Of a stretch of 64,000 nucleotides of DNA, positions 10,443 to 19,138 are shown in pieces. Both the position numbers and the translations under genes were made by a program. The first letter of the stretch is position 1; every line of letters begins with the position of its first letter. The notes beneath the pieces are model-generated. The model was given only the letters and a program-made list of their open reading frames with translations, was not told where the DNA came from and made no database searches. Source of the stretch: Azospirillum canadense (GTDB lineage: Bacteria > Pseudomonadota > Alphaproteobacteria > Azospirillales > Azospirillaceae); assembly GCF_025961225.1 (NCBI RefSeq), contig NZ_JAOQNG010000001.1:3010001-3074000 (forward strand), read 5' to 3'.

Positions 10443-10751
10443 AACAGAAAGCTCCTCGGCTGGTTTGATACGCGCCCAACCGGGAAACGCCGCAAAAGTT
10501 CCTGCGTTCGAAATTACTTTTTGATCTTGAGCAGTCGCTTCATGAAACGGTCATGGTGCAGACATGATCACGCATTGGCACCGTTCTTCTTTGTTACGAA
10601 GCGGAGGATGGGATGGATCACCATGCGCCGAAAAAATGTTCGTAAGCCCCACGATCCCGCTTTTCTCCATCGAAAGCTCCGAAAAATGTCGGGTGACTCC
10701 CGCGGCCGGATCGCCTATCACACGGGCAGGCTTCCGAACGGATGATGTCCC
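10443..10751. other. Divergent intergenic region, DUF892 / lipoprotein
   Basis: 309 bp, less GC-rich than the surrounding genes. Contains the EcfG-like promoter for the leftward gene. No gene-like frame with recognisable domains; a promoter for the rightward lipoprotein gene must lie here, but I see no clear -35/-10 pair. Confidence 0.5.
10478..10502 (-). promoter_or_regulatory. EcfG-type general-stress promoter candidate for the DUF892 gene
   Basis: Minus strand reads GGAAC (10502-10498), 16-bp spacer, then GGTT (10481-10478). The alphaproteobacterial EcfG consensus is GGAAC-N16/17-CGTT, so 8 of 9 positions match with correct spacing. The likely start point is about 30 nt from the DUF892 ATG. 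DUF892 genes are common members of the general stress regulon. Confidence 0.5.
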
Positions 10752-11573
10752 TTGACACGCACACGCACGTTTGGCCTGTCCGCCGTCGTCCTCGCCGGTT
10801 TTCTCGCAGGCTGCACCCCGAACTACTCCCCGAACACCTACGCCGCCACCGCCACCCAGCAGGCGAACAAGGTGGAACGCGCCGTCGTGGTCGGGTTCCG
10901 CCAAGTCGCGATCAGCACCAACGGCACCGTGGGCGCGGTCACCGGCGGGGCGGCCGGCGGCGTGCTGGGCTCGCAGGCGGGCGCCATCGGCATGAACGCG
11001 GCGTTGGGCGCGGTCACCGGCACGGCCCTCGGCGGTCTGCTCGGCACCTCGATCGAGCATGTGACCGGCGACACCACCGGCTGGGAATACATCGTCCGCA
11101 AGCCGGATGGCGAGCTTCTGTCGCTGACCCAGAAGGAAGAGCGGCCGCTGGCCGTCGGCCAAAAGGTTCTGGTCATCACCGGCAGCCAGGCCCGCATCGT
11201 CCCGGACTACGCGACGGAGACCGACCCGGCCCCTGCCAAGGACAAGCCCAAGGCCGACGAAAAGACCGACCAGAAGCCGAAGTCCGAGGAACCGGCCAAA
11301 GCCGACGAGGCGAAGCCCGACGCGGCGGCCGAGTCCAATGCGGCCGACTCCAAGGCTGTTGAGGCAAAGGAACTTCCGCCTCCCGCAACACCGGCGCCCG
11401 CTGCAACGGCCGAGCCCGCCCCGGCGGCGGAGCCGGCGGTGAAGAGCGGCCCCATCTCCATCGCGCCGCCCGCCGCGTCCCCACCCGCGCCCGTACCCGC
11501 ACCGGCGGCCGACGCGGCGCCCGTCCAGGCTCAACCGACCACCAGCACCGCCGCGACCAACGCCGGCATGTAG
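10752..11573 (+). CDS. Glycine-zipper outer-membrane lipoprotein (SlyB-like) with Pro/Ala-rich tail
   Basis: 273 residues from a TTG start at 10752; no in-frame ATG gives a signal peptide. A lipoprotein signal ends in the lipobox L-A-G-C with Cys21. Residues ~55-100 form a glycine-zipper: 'GTVGAVTGGAAGGVLGSQAG', then 'ALGAVTGTALGGLLGT', as in SlyB/17-kDa surface antigens. A small globular stretch follows ('GWEYIVRKPDGELLSLTQKE', 'VLVITGSQARIVPDY'), then a ~120-residue low-complexity Ala/Pro/Lys/Glu tail that may span the periplasm. Probably envelope integrity. The TTG start and long tail are unusual; the start is only moderately certain. Confidence 0.82.
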   Translation: MTRTRTFGLSAVVLAGFLAGCTPNYSPNTYAATATQQANKVERAVVVGFRQVAISTNGTVGAVTGGAAGGVLGSQAGAIGMNAALGAVTGTALGGLLGTSIEHVTGDTTGWEYIVRKPDGELLSLTQKEERPLAVGQKVLVITGSQARIVPDYATETDPAPAKDKPKADEKTDQKPKSEEPAKADEAKPDAAAESNAADSKAVEAKELPPPATPAPAATAEPAPAAEPAVKSGPISIAPPAASPPAPVPAPAADAAPVQAQPTTSTAATNAGM

Positions 11574-11898
11574 GGCAGGCGGAATCGCCATGGCCGCGGC
11601 TCCGGCACCGCGGGGGCATCACCCCCGTCGCCGAGCCCTCCGCCGGAGCGGTCCATCCGTCCGGCCTCCAACACCACCGTCGTCATCGCGTCGAACACGC
11701 CCATGGCCGCAGCCCTCCCTGTGTCGGGGGGTACCGTGCGCCGGTGTGGAAAATCTTGGAAACGAATAGGCTTTATGAGGATCATCACAGATCGTGATGG
11801 TCCATCCCCGCGTTTCTCCTGTACCACAGTCACGCGGCGCCGCGTTGAACATCCAGCGCGTTGAACCCGGCGCATCCCTCTGCTTGAATGGCGCGACC
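11574..11898. other. Intergenic region before the LysR gene
   Basis: 325 bp. A leftward frame from about 11704 to 11531 would encode ~57 residues with a hydrophobic C-terminal end, but it overlaps the lipoprotein 3' end by 43 bp and has no good ribosome-binding site, so it is not called. The part around 11740-11820 is less GC-rich and probably holds the promoter of the LysR gene. Confidence 0.5.
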
Positions 11899-12786
11899 AT
11901 GCCGGCCAACCTCGACACCGACCTCCTGCGCGCCTTCGTCGCCGTTGCCGACGCGCGCAGCTTCACCCGTGCCGGCGACACGCTGGGGCGCACACAGGCC
12001 GCCGTCAGCCAGCAGGTCCGCCGGCTGGAGGAGGTCGTCGGCAAGCGCGTGTTCCAGCGCGACACCAAGAGCGTCAGCCTGACCGGCGAGGGCGAGCTTC
12101 TGCTGACCTACGCGCGCCGCATGCTGACTCTGAACGACGAGGTGATGGCGCTGATGCGCCGCCCCGTCTCGGTCGCCAGCGTGCGCATCGGCTCGCCCGA
12201 CGACTATGCCACCATGCTGCTGCCGGAGGTGCTGGCCCGCTTCGCCGCCGTCTATCCGGAGGTGACGGTGGAGGTGGTGTGCGACAACAGCCCCGATCTG
12301 GTGGCGGAGATCGAAAAGGGCCGCTACGACCTCGCCCTCGTCACCCGACACCCCGACACCAAGAGCGGCGAGTTGGTGCGGCGGGAGCCGGTGGCCTGGG
12401 TCGCCCCGCCGCTCAACGCCAGCCACAACGCCGGCAAGGGCTTGATCGAACGGGAGGATCCGCTGCCGCTCGCCCTTTTTCCCAAGGGCTGCGTGGTGCG
12501 CGACCTCGCGGTGGCGACGCTGGAGGAAATCGGGCGCGGCTGGCGGGTCGCCTTCACCAGCAAGAGCGTGGTCGCCGTCCACGGCGCCGTGCTGGGCGGG
12601 CTGGGCGTCACGGCCATGGAGGCCTGCACCGTGCCGCCGACGCTGCGCCGCCTGACGGAGGCGGACGGCTTCCCCGCCCTGCCCGACGTGGACATGGCGC
12701 TGCACCGCGCGCCCGGCGTGGCGGCGAAGCCCGTCCGGCTGCTGGCCGACGCGATCCATGATTTGCTGGGGCCCGCGGCTCCGTAG
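11899..12786 (+). CDS. LysR-family transcriptional regulator
   Basis: 295 residues from ATG 11899. N-terminal winged helix-turn-helix 'LDTDLLRAFVAVADARSF...RTQAAVSQQVRRLEEVVGKRVFQR' (residues ~5-60), then the periplasmic-binding-like effector domain 'VRIGSPDDYATMLLPEVLARFAAVYPEVTVEV'. Effector unknown. Unlike the usual LysR layout, its upstream neighbour runs in the same direction, so no divergent target is obvious. An upstream frame adding 35 residues lacks family support. Confidence 0.93.
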   Translation: MPANLDTDLLRAFVAVADARSFTRAGDTLGRTQAAVSQQVRRLEEVVGKRVFQRDTKSVSLTGEGELLLTYARRMLTLNDEVMALMRRPVSVASVRIGSPDDYATMLLPEVLARFAAVYPEVTVEVVCDNSPDLVAEIEKGRYDLALVTRHPDTKSGELVRREPVAWVAPPLNASHNAGKGLIEREDPLPLALFPKGCVVRDLAVATLEEIGRGWRVAFTSKSVVAVHGAVLGGLGVTAMEACTVPPTLRRLTEADGFPALPDVDMALHRAPGVAAKPVRLLADAIHDLLGPAAP

Positions 12787-12892
12787 CCTTGCCCGTAACA
12801 TCGTCATCGGCAGGCCTCCATCCACTCATCGTCCGGTTGCCCGGGTGCTGCGCGCCGATGCACAATGGGTGGTCACGAAAAGGCCAGCCACC

Positions 12893-13852
12893 ATGAAGAA
12901 GCGTTCCGGCATCGCCCTGCGCGTCCGCTCGTCGGGCCTGAAGGCCCTCGCGCTGCAACTGATCCTCGCCACGGCCACCCTGTGGTTCGCGCCGGGCGCC
13001 ATGGCGCAGAGCCCGGTCGCCATCGGCGCCCCCCTGACCGGCGAGGTGGTGCTGAACCGCGACATCGAGGTGCGCATCGGCCCGAACGAGGACGCCCGCA
13101 TCGTCATGACGCTGTCGCGCGGCAAGGCGCTGAACGCGCTCGGCACGCCGCGCGGCACCGGCTGGACGGAGGTCGCCATCGGCGGCCAGCCGATCGGTTA
13201 CGTCCCGGTCGATTCGCTGGACCCGGCGCTGATGGTGGCGCGGCCGGTCAGCACGGCGGGCGGCAGCGGTGGCGCGCGGGCGGCCAAACCGGGCGAACCG
13301 GCCGTCCATCACCGCAACGCCGCCGTGGTGCCGCGGGCCGCCTGGGAGATCGCCGCCCAGGTGCCGGCCCAGGGCTATGTGGTCGCGACCCAGCCCATCG
13401 CCGCCACCGAGATCCTGGACAGCAAGAAGCGGCGCGGCTTCACCCTGCGCAAGGGCGACGTGGTGGGCGTGATCGACGCGTCCAACGGCCGCGCGACCCT
13501 GTCCATGCCGGGCCGATCCAAGGCTGTGGCGACGGTGGACGGGCTGGTCGGGGTGGTCGCCCCCTACCCGCTGCCCGGCATGCCGCCGCTGGAGCCCGGG
13601 CCGCTCTACGCCGCGCGGCTGGGCGAGTATGTCAGCCACGCCGAGGGGATGCGCGCCTGGCAGGAGTTCACGGCCGGCGCCGGGTCGGCCTACCGCGACC
13701 TGCCGCCGATGGTCTGGCCGGTGTTCCGCGGCCCCCGCACCACCTACGACATGGGGCTGGGCCCCTTCACCCGCACCCAGGTGGACAACGTCTGCGGAGC
13801 CCTGGCGCAGCGCGGGCGCGACTGCTGGGTGATCGAACTCGACACATTCTAA
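12893..13852 (+). CDS. Exported SH3b-domain protein with a SPOR-like C-terminus
   Basis: 319 residues from ATG 12893. Basic N-terminus plus hydrophobic segment, with a signal-peptidase-like site after A-M-A (~residue 39). Residues ~45-110 resemble a bacterial SH3 domain ('GEVVLNRDIEVRIGPNEDARIVMTL', 'GWTEVAIGGQPIGYVPVDSL'). The last ~35 residues ('LGPFTRTQVDNVCGALAQRG', 'DCWVIEL') look like the second half of a SPOR peptidoglycan-binding repeat, with two Cys that could pair. Probably a periplasmic cell-wall-associated protein. Identity of the middle region unknown. Stands alone between the LysR and HD-GYP genes. Confidence 0.75.
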   Translation: MKKRSGIALRVRSSGLKALALQLILATATLWFAPGAMAQSPVAIGAPLTGEVVLNRDIEVRIGPNEDARIVMTLSRGKALNALGTPRGTGWTEVAIGGQPIGYVPVDSLDPALMVARPVSTAGGSGGARAAKPGEPAVHHRNAAVVPRAAWEIAAQVPAQGYVVATQPIAATEILDSKKRRGFTLRKGDVVGVIDASNGRATLSMPGRSKAVATVDGLVGVVAPYPLPGMPPLEPGPLYAARLGEYVSHAEGMRAWQEFTAGAGSAYRDLPPMVWPVFRGPRTTYDMGLGPFTRTQVDNVCGALAQRGRDCWVIELDTF

Positions 13853-13960
13853 AAATCTTAATTCTTTCCGTACAAACTGCATGAAATTTCGAAATTGGCC
13901 CCGCACAGCTTTACCGTGTTAAGCTCCCTGTTTCCCGCCGGTCCTGATCGGGCATCCAGC

Positions 13961-15646
13961 ATGACCAACGCCGCCCCGCATCCTCCCGCTTCCACGGGCG
14001 CCACCCCGGTCGGCCCCGAAAAGATTGGCCCTGCGCAAGGCGGGGGCGAGGACGACTTCCTCTTCCTGGACGACCAGGACGAGGGCGGCGACGGGCGCGA
14101 GCCCGCGCTGACCAGCCCGGCGAACCGCTGGAAGATGCTGATCGTCGACGACGAGCCGGAGGTGCATTCCATCACCAAGCTCGTCCTGGCCGATTTCTCC
14201 TACAAGGGACGCTCCGCCCACTTCCTGTCCGCCTATTCCGCGGCCGACGCGAAGGACATCCTGGCGCGCGAGGACGACATCGCCATCATCCTGCTGGACG
14301 TGGTGATGGAAACCGACGACGCCGGTCTGCAGCTGGTCCACCACATCCGCGAGGTCCTGAAGAACCGGCACGTGCGCATCATCCTGCGCACCGGCCAGCC
14401 CGGCCAGGCGCCGGAGCGGGCGGTGATCCTCGACTACGACATCAACGACTACAAGGCAAAGACTCAGCTGACCGCCCAGCAGCTCTTCACCACCACGGTC
14501 GCCGCGCTGAGGTCCTACGAGGACATCATGGCGATCGAGATGAACCGCCGCGGGCTGGAAAAGATCATCGAGGCATCGTCGTCCCTGTTCCAGGTGCGGT
14601 CGATGAAGCTGTTCGCCGCAGGCGTGCTGACCCAGCTGTCCGGCATCCTCGGCGTCGGGCCGGACGCCATCCTGTGCGTGCAGCGCGGCGCGGTGCTGGG
14701 CGGCGCGCGGGGCGGCCCCGCCCGCGACGGGCTTGCCCATAACGAACTCTATGTGCTGGCCGGCTCCGGGCGATTCGAGTCGCTGATCGACGAGCCGGCG
14801 GCCGACCACGTCGACCCGCCCGTGCTCGGCGCCGTCCTGCGCTGCCTGGAGACGCGCAGCAACCATTACGACGCCGACCACTGCACCCTGTACATCCGCA
14901 CCCCCAACGACCGGGAGAACGTGGTCTACCTGCGGTCCGACCGGCCGCTGTCGGAGCTGGACCGGAACCTGATCGAGGTGTTCTGCCGGAAGATCTCCGT
15001 CGGCTTCGACAACCTGCACCTGTTCGAGCAGCTGCGCCGCACCCAGCAGAGCACGCTGATCGCCATGGCCGGCATGGCCGAGCGCGGGGCCGACGCGCCG
15101 GAGTCCGTTCCCCGCATCGCCCTGGTGGCGGAGCGGATCGCCCGCCGCCTGCGCGACCGCGGCCACTTCGCGCACGCCATCGACGAGCATTTCCTGGAAT
15201 CGGTGGGGCTGGCGGCCATCCTGCACGACGTCGGCAATGCGAACATCGACCCGGTGATCCTGGGCAAGGCCGGTCCCCTGTCGCCGGAGGAGCGGGAAGC
15301 CATGCAGCGCCACACGCTGGCCGGGTGGGAGCTGCTGGAGCGCGCCAGCCGCCGGTCGGACAGCCGCACCTACCTGCATCTGGGGGCGGAAATCGCACGG
15401 TCGCACCACGAGAACTGGGACGGCACCGGCTATCCGGACCGGCTGCGCGGCGACGCCATCCCGCTGAGCGCCCGCATCGTCGCGGTCGCCGACAGCTTCG
15501 ACGCCATGACCCGCGAGCGGCCCTACCGCAGGGCCCTGGACCACGACGTGGCGGTGTCGGAGGTTCGGCGCCAATCCGGCACCCGCTTCGACCCGGTGGT
15601 CGTCGAAGCCTTCATGGACGTGGCCGGCGACTTCCGGCCCATCTGA
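13961..15646 (+). CDS. Response regulator with DUF3369 and HD-GYP domains (putative c-di-GMP phosphodiesterase)
   Basis: 561 residues from ATG 13961; a TTG at 13895 would add 22. Order: disordered acidic N-terminus (~1-55), receiver domain ('MLIVDDEPEVHSITKLVL', phosphoacceptor in 'IIILLDVVM'-like strand, 'ILRTGQPGQAPE', 'DYKAKTQLT'), DUF3369 (middle ~200 residues), HD-GYP (C-terminal ~190). The HD-GYP core has LHDVGN and 'HHENWDGTGYPDRL'. The usual HD-I-G-K is HD-V-G-N here, so the conserved Lys is lost, while the metal-binding His/Asp and the HHExxDGxGYP loop are intact. Probably hydrolyses c-di-GMP under kinase control. Convergent with a lone receiver gene; 35 bp separate the stops. Confidence 0.93.
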   Translation: MTNAAPHPPASTGATPVGPEKIGPAQGGGEDDFLFLDDQDEGGDGREPALTSPANRWKMLIVDDEPEVHSITKLVLADFSYKGRSAHFLSAYSAADAKDILAREDDIAIILLDVVMETDDAGLQLVHHIREVLKNRHVRIILRTGQPGQAPERAVILDYDINDYKAKTQLTAQQLFTTTVAALRSYEDIMAIEMNRRGLEKIIEASSSLFQVRSMKLFAAGVLTQLSGILGVGPDAILCVQRGAVLGGARGGPARDGLAHNELYVLAGSGRFESLIDEPAADHVDPPVLGAVLRCLETRSNHYDADHCTLYIRTPNDRENVVYLRSDRPLSELDRNLIEVFCRKISVGFDNLHLFEQLRRTQQSTLIAMAGMAERGADAPESVPRIALVAERIARRLRDRGHFAHAIDEHFLESVGLAAILHDVGNANIDPVILGKAGPLSPEEREAMQRHTLAGWELLERASRRSDSRTYLHLGAEIARSHHENWDGTGYPDRLRGDAIPLSARIVAVADSFDAMTRERPYRRALDHDVAVSEVRRQSGTRFDPVVVEAFMDVAGDFRPI

Positions 15647-15681
15647 GTGCGGCCCGGCTGAGGCGTGAGCGAGAGCGGCCC

Positions 15682-16269
15682 TCAGCCCTCGCCCGTCATC
15701 AAGCCGTCCACCATCTCCTTCAGCGGGCCGATCTGCACCGGCTTGTGCAGCAGGCGACAACCCAACGCGGCCGCCTCCGCCTGCCGTTCGGGGGTGGTGT
15801 CGCCGGTCAGGATCAAGGCCGGCACCGGGGCGCCGACATGGTTGCGCACCATCTCCACCGCCTGGGCGCCGGTGCCGCCGGCGGGCAGGAAATGGTCGGC
15901 CAGGACGAGACCGGGCCGCCCGGTCGCCTGCGGCAGACGCTGCGCCAGTTCGTTCAGAGACAGCGCGGACAGCACCTCGTAGCCCCAGCCTTCGAGCAGG
16001 AGCGCCAAGCCCTCGACGATGGAGCGGTCGTCGTCGACCACCACGATCAGCCGGCTCGGCCCCGGTCCCGGAACTCCCGGTCCGTCGTGACCGCTGCTGT
16101 CTGGGCGCCCGGCGTCTCCGCTCCCATCCCCGGTGCCGGAGACGTCGGACGCGGCGCACTGGTGGGACCACGCCCCCAACGCGGTTTCGCCCGGCAACGG
16201 GACAGCACCGGCGCCGATGGATAGGACTCCAATCATATCGTTCGATGCTTGCAACATGGGAACTCTCAC
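15682..16269 (-). CDS. Single-domain response regulator with long N-terminal extension
   Basis: 195 residues from ATG 16269 (in-frame ATGs also at codons 5 and 12). The first ~70 residues are Gly/Pro/Ser-rich and probably disordered. Then a complete receiver: 'LIVVVDDDRSIVEGLALLLEGWGYEV', phosphoacceptor Asp in 'LVLADHFLP', 'ALILTGDTTPE', and Lys in 'RLLHKPVQ'. No output domain, so it acts through protein contact or is the detached receiver of a hybrid kinase; the wording of the receiver resembles the C-terminal receivers of hybrid kinases. Convergent with the DUF3369/HD-GYP regulator, a plausible partner. Confidence 0.88.
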   Translation of the reverse strand: MRVPMLQASNDMIGVLSIGAGAVPLPGETALGAWSHQCAASDVSGTGDGSGDAGRPDSSGHDGPGVPGPGPSRLIVVVDDDRSIVEGLALLLEGWGYEVLSALSLNELAQRLPQATGRPGLVLADHFLPAGGTGAQAVEMVRNHVGAPVPALILTGDTTPERQAEAAALGCRLLHKPVQIGPLKEMVDGLMTGEG

Positions 16270-16713
16270 CAGCGCTCCGACGACCGCAGTCCGGTCATTG
16301 TCCGATCAAAGACAACATAAAAGATAAAAATTAACGTCCGACTACCCAAAAACCCCGAGAATTCATTTCAGAAAAGAAATATTTCCGCCCTGCGAAATTT
16401 ATGACTCGGCTCGACATCACTCTTTGCCCATACAGGGAAACAGGATTTTAGACCGTTTATTCGCTTTATCTGATTGAGGAAGACCGCTCAACCCCGAAAA
16501 AACGCATATGCACGAATCAATGCGGCCGCAATCCGGGACTGTAGCCCCCCGCAACCATACGTCTCGGATCCGGAACAATCCATGGGGCAGGAGGCGCACC
16601 GACCCTGGCCGAAGGGTTGCCCGAAAGAAAAAGGACTCCCGCCGGCCGGCGGGAGTCCTCAATTTGTCGCAGGACCTTTTGCGTCAGGAGCCTTTGCGTC
16701 AGGCCCCCTTTTG
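16270..16713. other. AT-rich intergenic region between receiver gene and pheT
   Basis: 444 bp. The stretch 16300-16460 is strikingly AT-rich for this genome and should carry the promoter of the leftward receiver gene. The right part contains the pheT terminator and three 15-bp tandem units. An 81-codon leftward frame at 16417-16662 runs through the terminator stem and is not credible. Confidence 0.55.
16624..16660 (-). terminator. Terminator of the pheST transcript
   Basis: Perfect 14-bp stem AGGACTCCCGCCGG/CCGGCGGGAGTCCT with essentially no loop (16632-16659). On the minus strand it is followed by TTTTTC from the complement of 16625-16631. It lies ~55 bp downstream of the pheT stop. Confidence 0.85.
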
Positions 16714-16720
16714 TCAGGAG
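16671..16720. repeat. 15-bp tandem repeat (three units) across the pheT stop codon
   Basis: Units at 16671-16685, 16686-16700 and 16701-16715 follow the pattern AGGAGCCTTTGCGTC with a few substitutions, then a partial fourth unit. The pheT stop codon (complement of TCA at 16714-16716) lies inside the array, so unit gain or loss here could change the end of PheT. Confidence 0.75.
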
Positions 16721-19125
16721 CGCAGCACGCCGCCCGTCGCCTTGACGACCGCAGCGACGATCTTCTGGCCGATCGCCTCGATCTCCTCGTCGGTCAGAGT
16801 GCGCTCGGTCGGCTGGAGCGTGACGGACAGCGCCACCGACTTCCGGCCTTCCTCGACGTTGGTGCCCTGGTAGACATCGAACACCGCCACGTCCTTGACC
16901 AGCGCCTTGTCGGCCCCCTTGGCGGCGCGGACCAGCTTGTCGGCCTCAACGTCCTGGCCGACGACGAAGGCGAAGTCGCGCTCCAGCGGCTGGAAGGGCG
17001 AAAGCTGGACCAGCGGCTTGGCCGTGCCGCCCTTCTTCTTGGGCAGCGGGATGGTGTCCAGGAAGACCTCGAACCCGACCACCGGACCCTTCACGCCCAG
17101 CGTGTCGAGCACCGTCGGGTGGATCTCGCCGAAGCGGGCCATCACCGTGGGACCGAGGCGCAGCACGCCCGACCGGCCGGGGTGGTACCAGCCCGGCGCA
17201 TCGGTGGTGACCTGCAGGTTGGCGGTCGGGGCGCCGGCGGCCTCCAGCACCGCGAGTGCGTCGGCCTTGGCGTCATAGGCGTCGACGCCGCGAGCCTTGA
17301 CCGCCCAATGACGCGGCACCGCGTTGCCGGCGCGGATGCCGGCGGCCACGATGTCCTGCCCGTCCGGCGTCGGCTTGCGGAAAGCCGGGCCGACCTCGAA
17401 CAGGCCGACGTCGGCGAAGCCGCGGTCGGCGTTGCGACCGGCGGCCTGGATCAGGTTGCCCAGGATCGACGGGCGCATGACGTCAAGGTCGGCGCTGATC
17501 GGGTTGACCAGCGTCAGCCCGGCGTCCACGCCGCCGAACAGCGCGGCCACCGGGCCGGCCATGAAGGACCAGGTCACCGCCTCCGACAGGCCGCGCATGG
17601 CCAGCGTGCGCTTGGCCAGCCCGACGCGGCGCTGCTTGGTGGTCAGGGCCGGACGGGTCAGCACGCTCTCACGCGGCAGCGGCGTCGCCGGGATGGCGTC
17701 GAAGCCGTGGACGCGCAGCACCTCCTCCACCAGATCGGCTTCGCCGTGGATGTCGGCGCGCCAGGAAGGCGGGACGACCCGCAGGGTGCCGTCGGCGTCC
17801 TCGCCCGCGATCTCGCAGCCCAGCGTGGTCAGGATGCGCAGTTGCTCCTCGCGCGGCAGGTCGACGCCGCCCAGGCTGGCGACGCGGCCCGGCCGCAGGG
17901 TCAGCGTGCGCCGCCACTCCGGCTCCTGCCCGGCAACGACGAGGTCAGACGCCTCACCGCCGCAGATCTCCAGGATCAGGCGGGTGGCGCGCTCCATGCC
18001 CGGGATCACGGCAGCCGGGTCGACGCCGCGCTCGAAGCGGTAGCGCGCGTCGGACTCGACACCCAGCCGGCGGCCGGTCTGCGCCGTGCGCACCGGGTCG
18101 AACAGGGCGGCCTCGACGAAGACGTTGACCGTCTCTTCGGTGCAGCCGGTCTCCTCACCGCCGACGATGCCGGCCAGCGACTCCGCGCGCTCGTGATCGG
18201 CCACGACGGTCATCGCGCCGTCGAGGTCGTATTCCTTGCCGTTCAGCGCCTTCAGACGCTCGCCCGGGCGGGCCATGCGGACCACGATGCCGCCCTTCAC
18301 CTTGTCTGCGTCGAAGACGTGCAGCGGACGGGCCGCATCGAAGGTCATGTAGTTGGTGATGTCGACCAGCGCGGAGATCGGACGCAGCCCGATGGCCGTC
18401 AGCTTGTCGTGCAGCCACTTCGGCGACGGTCCGTTCTTCACGCCGCGGATGGTGCGGCCGACGAACATCGGGCAAGCGTCCGGCACCTCGATGGCAACGC
18501 CGATCGGGCTGGGGAAAGAACCCTTGACCGGGTCGGCGTTGAGCGGGCCGTCCTTCAGCGGCTTCAGCGTGCCGAGCCCCGCGGCGGCGAGGTCGCGGGC
18601 GATGCCGCGCACACCGGCGCAGTCGGCGCGGTCGGGCGTCAGGCTGATGTCGATGACCGGATCGCCCAGGCCGGCATACTCGGCGTAGGCCACGCCGACC
18701 GGCGCGTCCTCGGGCAGCTCGATGATGCCGTTGTGCTCCTCCGACAGCTTCAGCTCGCGTTCGGAGCACATCATGCCGTTCGACTCGACGCCGCGGATGA
18801 CGCCCTTCTTCAGCGTGATGTCGGAGCCGGGGATGTAGGCCCCCTCCGGCGCGAAGACGCCCTTCAGGCCGGCGCGCGCGTTCGGCGCGCCGCAGACGAC
18901 CTGCAGCTTCTCCGTGCCGGTGTCGACGACCAGGACGCGCAGCTTGTCGGCGTCCGGGTGCTTCTCGGCGGAGACGACGTGGGCGACGCGGAAGGGCTTC
19001 AGCTCTTTCGAGCGGTCCTCCACCCCCTCGACCTCCAGGCCGAGGGCGGTCAGCTTCTCCACGATCTGGTCGAGCGTGGCGTCGGTCTCCAGATGGTCCT
19101 TCAGCCAGGACAGCGTGAACTTCAT
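16714..19125 (-). CDS. pheT: Phenylalanyl-tRNA synthetase beta subunit
   Basis: 803 residues from ATG 19125, normal family length (~800). Forms the alpha2-beta2 PheRS with PheS. Domains in order: N-terminal B1 'MKFTLSWLKDHLETDATLDQ', tRNA-binding EMAP-like domain with 'HPDADKLRVLVVDTG...LQVVCGAPNARAG' (~residues 55-90), B3/B4 editing region ('DITNYMTFDAARPLHVFDADKVKG'), B5, and C-terminal anticodon-binding ferredoxin-like domain ('LSPFQPLERDFAFVVG...DVYQGTNVEEGRKSVALSV'). pheS lies 13 bp upstream: one operon. Confidence 0.98.
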   Translation of the reverse strand: MKFTLSWLKDHLETDATLDQIVEKLTALGLEVEGVEDRSKELKPFRVAHVVSAEKHPDADKLRVLVVDTGTEKLQVVCGAPNARAGLKGVFAPEGAYIPGSDITLKKGVIRGVESNGMMCSERELKLSEEHNGIIELPEDAPVGVAYAEYAGLGDPVIDISLTPDRADCAGVRGIARDLAAAGLGTLKPLKDGPLNADPVKGSFPSPIGVAIEVPDACPMFVGRTIRGVKNGPSPKWLHDKLTAIGLRPISALVDITNYMTFDAARPLHVFDADKVKGGIVVRMARPGERLKALNGKEYDLDGAMTVVADHERAESLAGIVGGEETGCTEETVNVFVEAALFDPVRTAQTGRRLGVESDARYRFERGVDPAAVIPGMERATRLILEICGGEASDLVVAGQEPEWRRTLTLRPGRVASLGGVDLPREEQLRILTTLGCEIAGEDADGTLRVVPPSWRADIHGEADLVEEVLRVHGFDAIPATPLPRESVLTRPALTTKQRRVGLAKRTLAMRGLSEAVTWSFMAGPVAALFGGVDAGLTLVNPISADLDVMRPSILGNLIQAAGRNADRGFADVGLFEVGPAFRKPTPDGQDIVAAGIRAGNAVPRHWAVKARGVDAYDAKADALAVLEAAGAPTANLQVTTDAPGWYHPGRSGVLRLGPTVMARFGEIHPTVLDTLGVKGPVVGFEVFLDTIPLPKKKGGTAKPLVQLSPFQPLERDFAFVVGQDVEADKLVRAAKGADKALVKDVAVFDVYQGTNVEEGRKSVALSVTLQPTERTLTDEEIEAIGQKIVAAVVKATGGVLRS

Positions 19126-19138
19126 GGGTCCGGCTCCT

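Noticed and set aside
11531..11704. Leftward ~57-codon frame with a hydrophobic end
   Set aside because: Overlaps the lipoprotein 3' end by 43 bp, has no good ribosome-binding site and no recognisable family.
16417..16662. Leftward 81-codon frame
   Set aside because: Runs through the pheT terminator stem and an AT-rich promoter region; no homology recognised.
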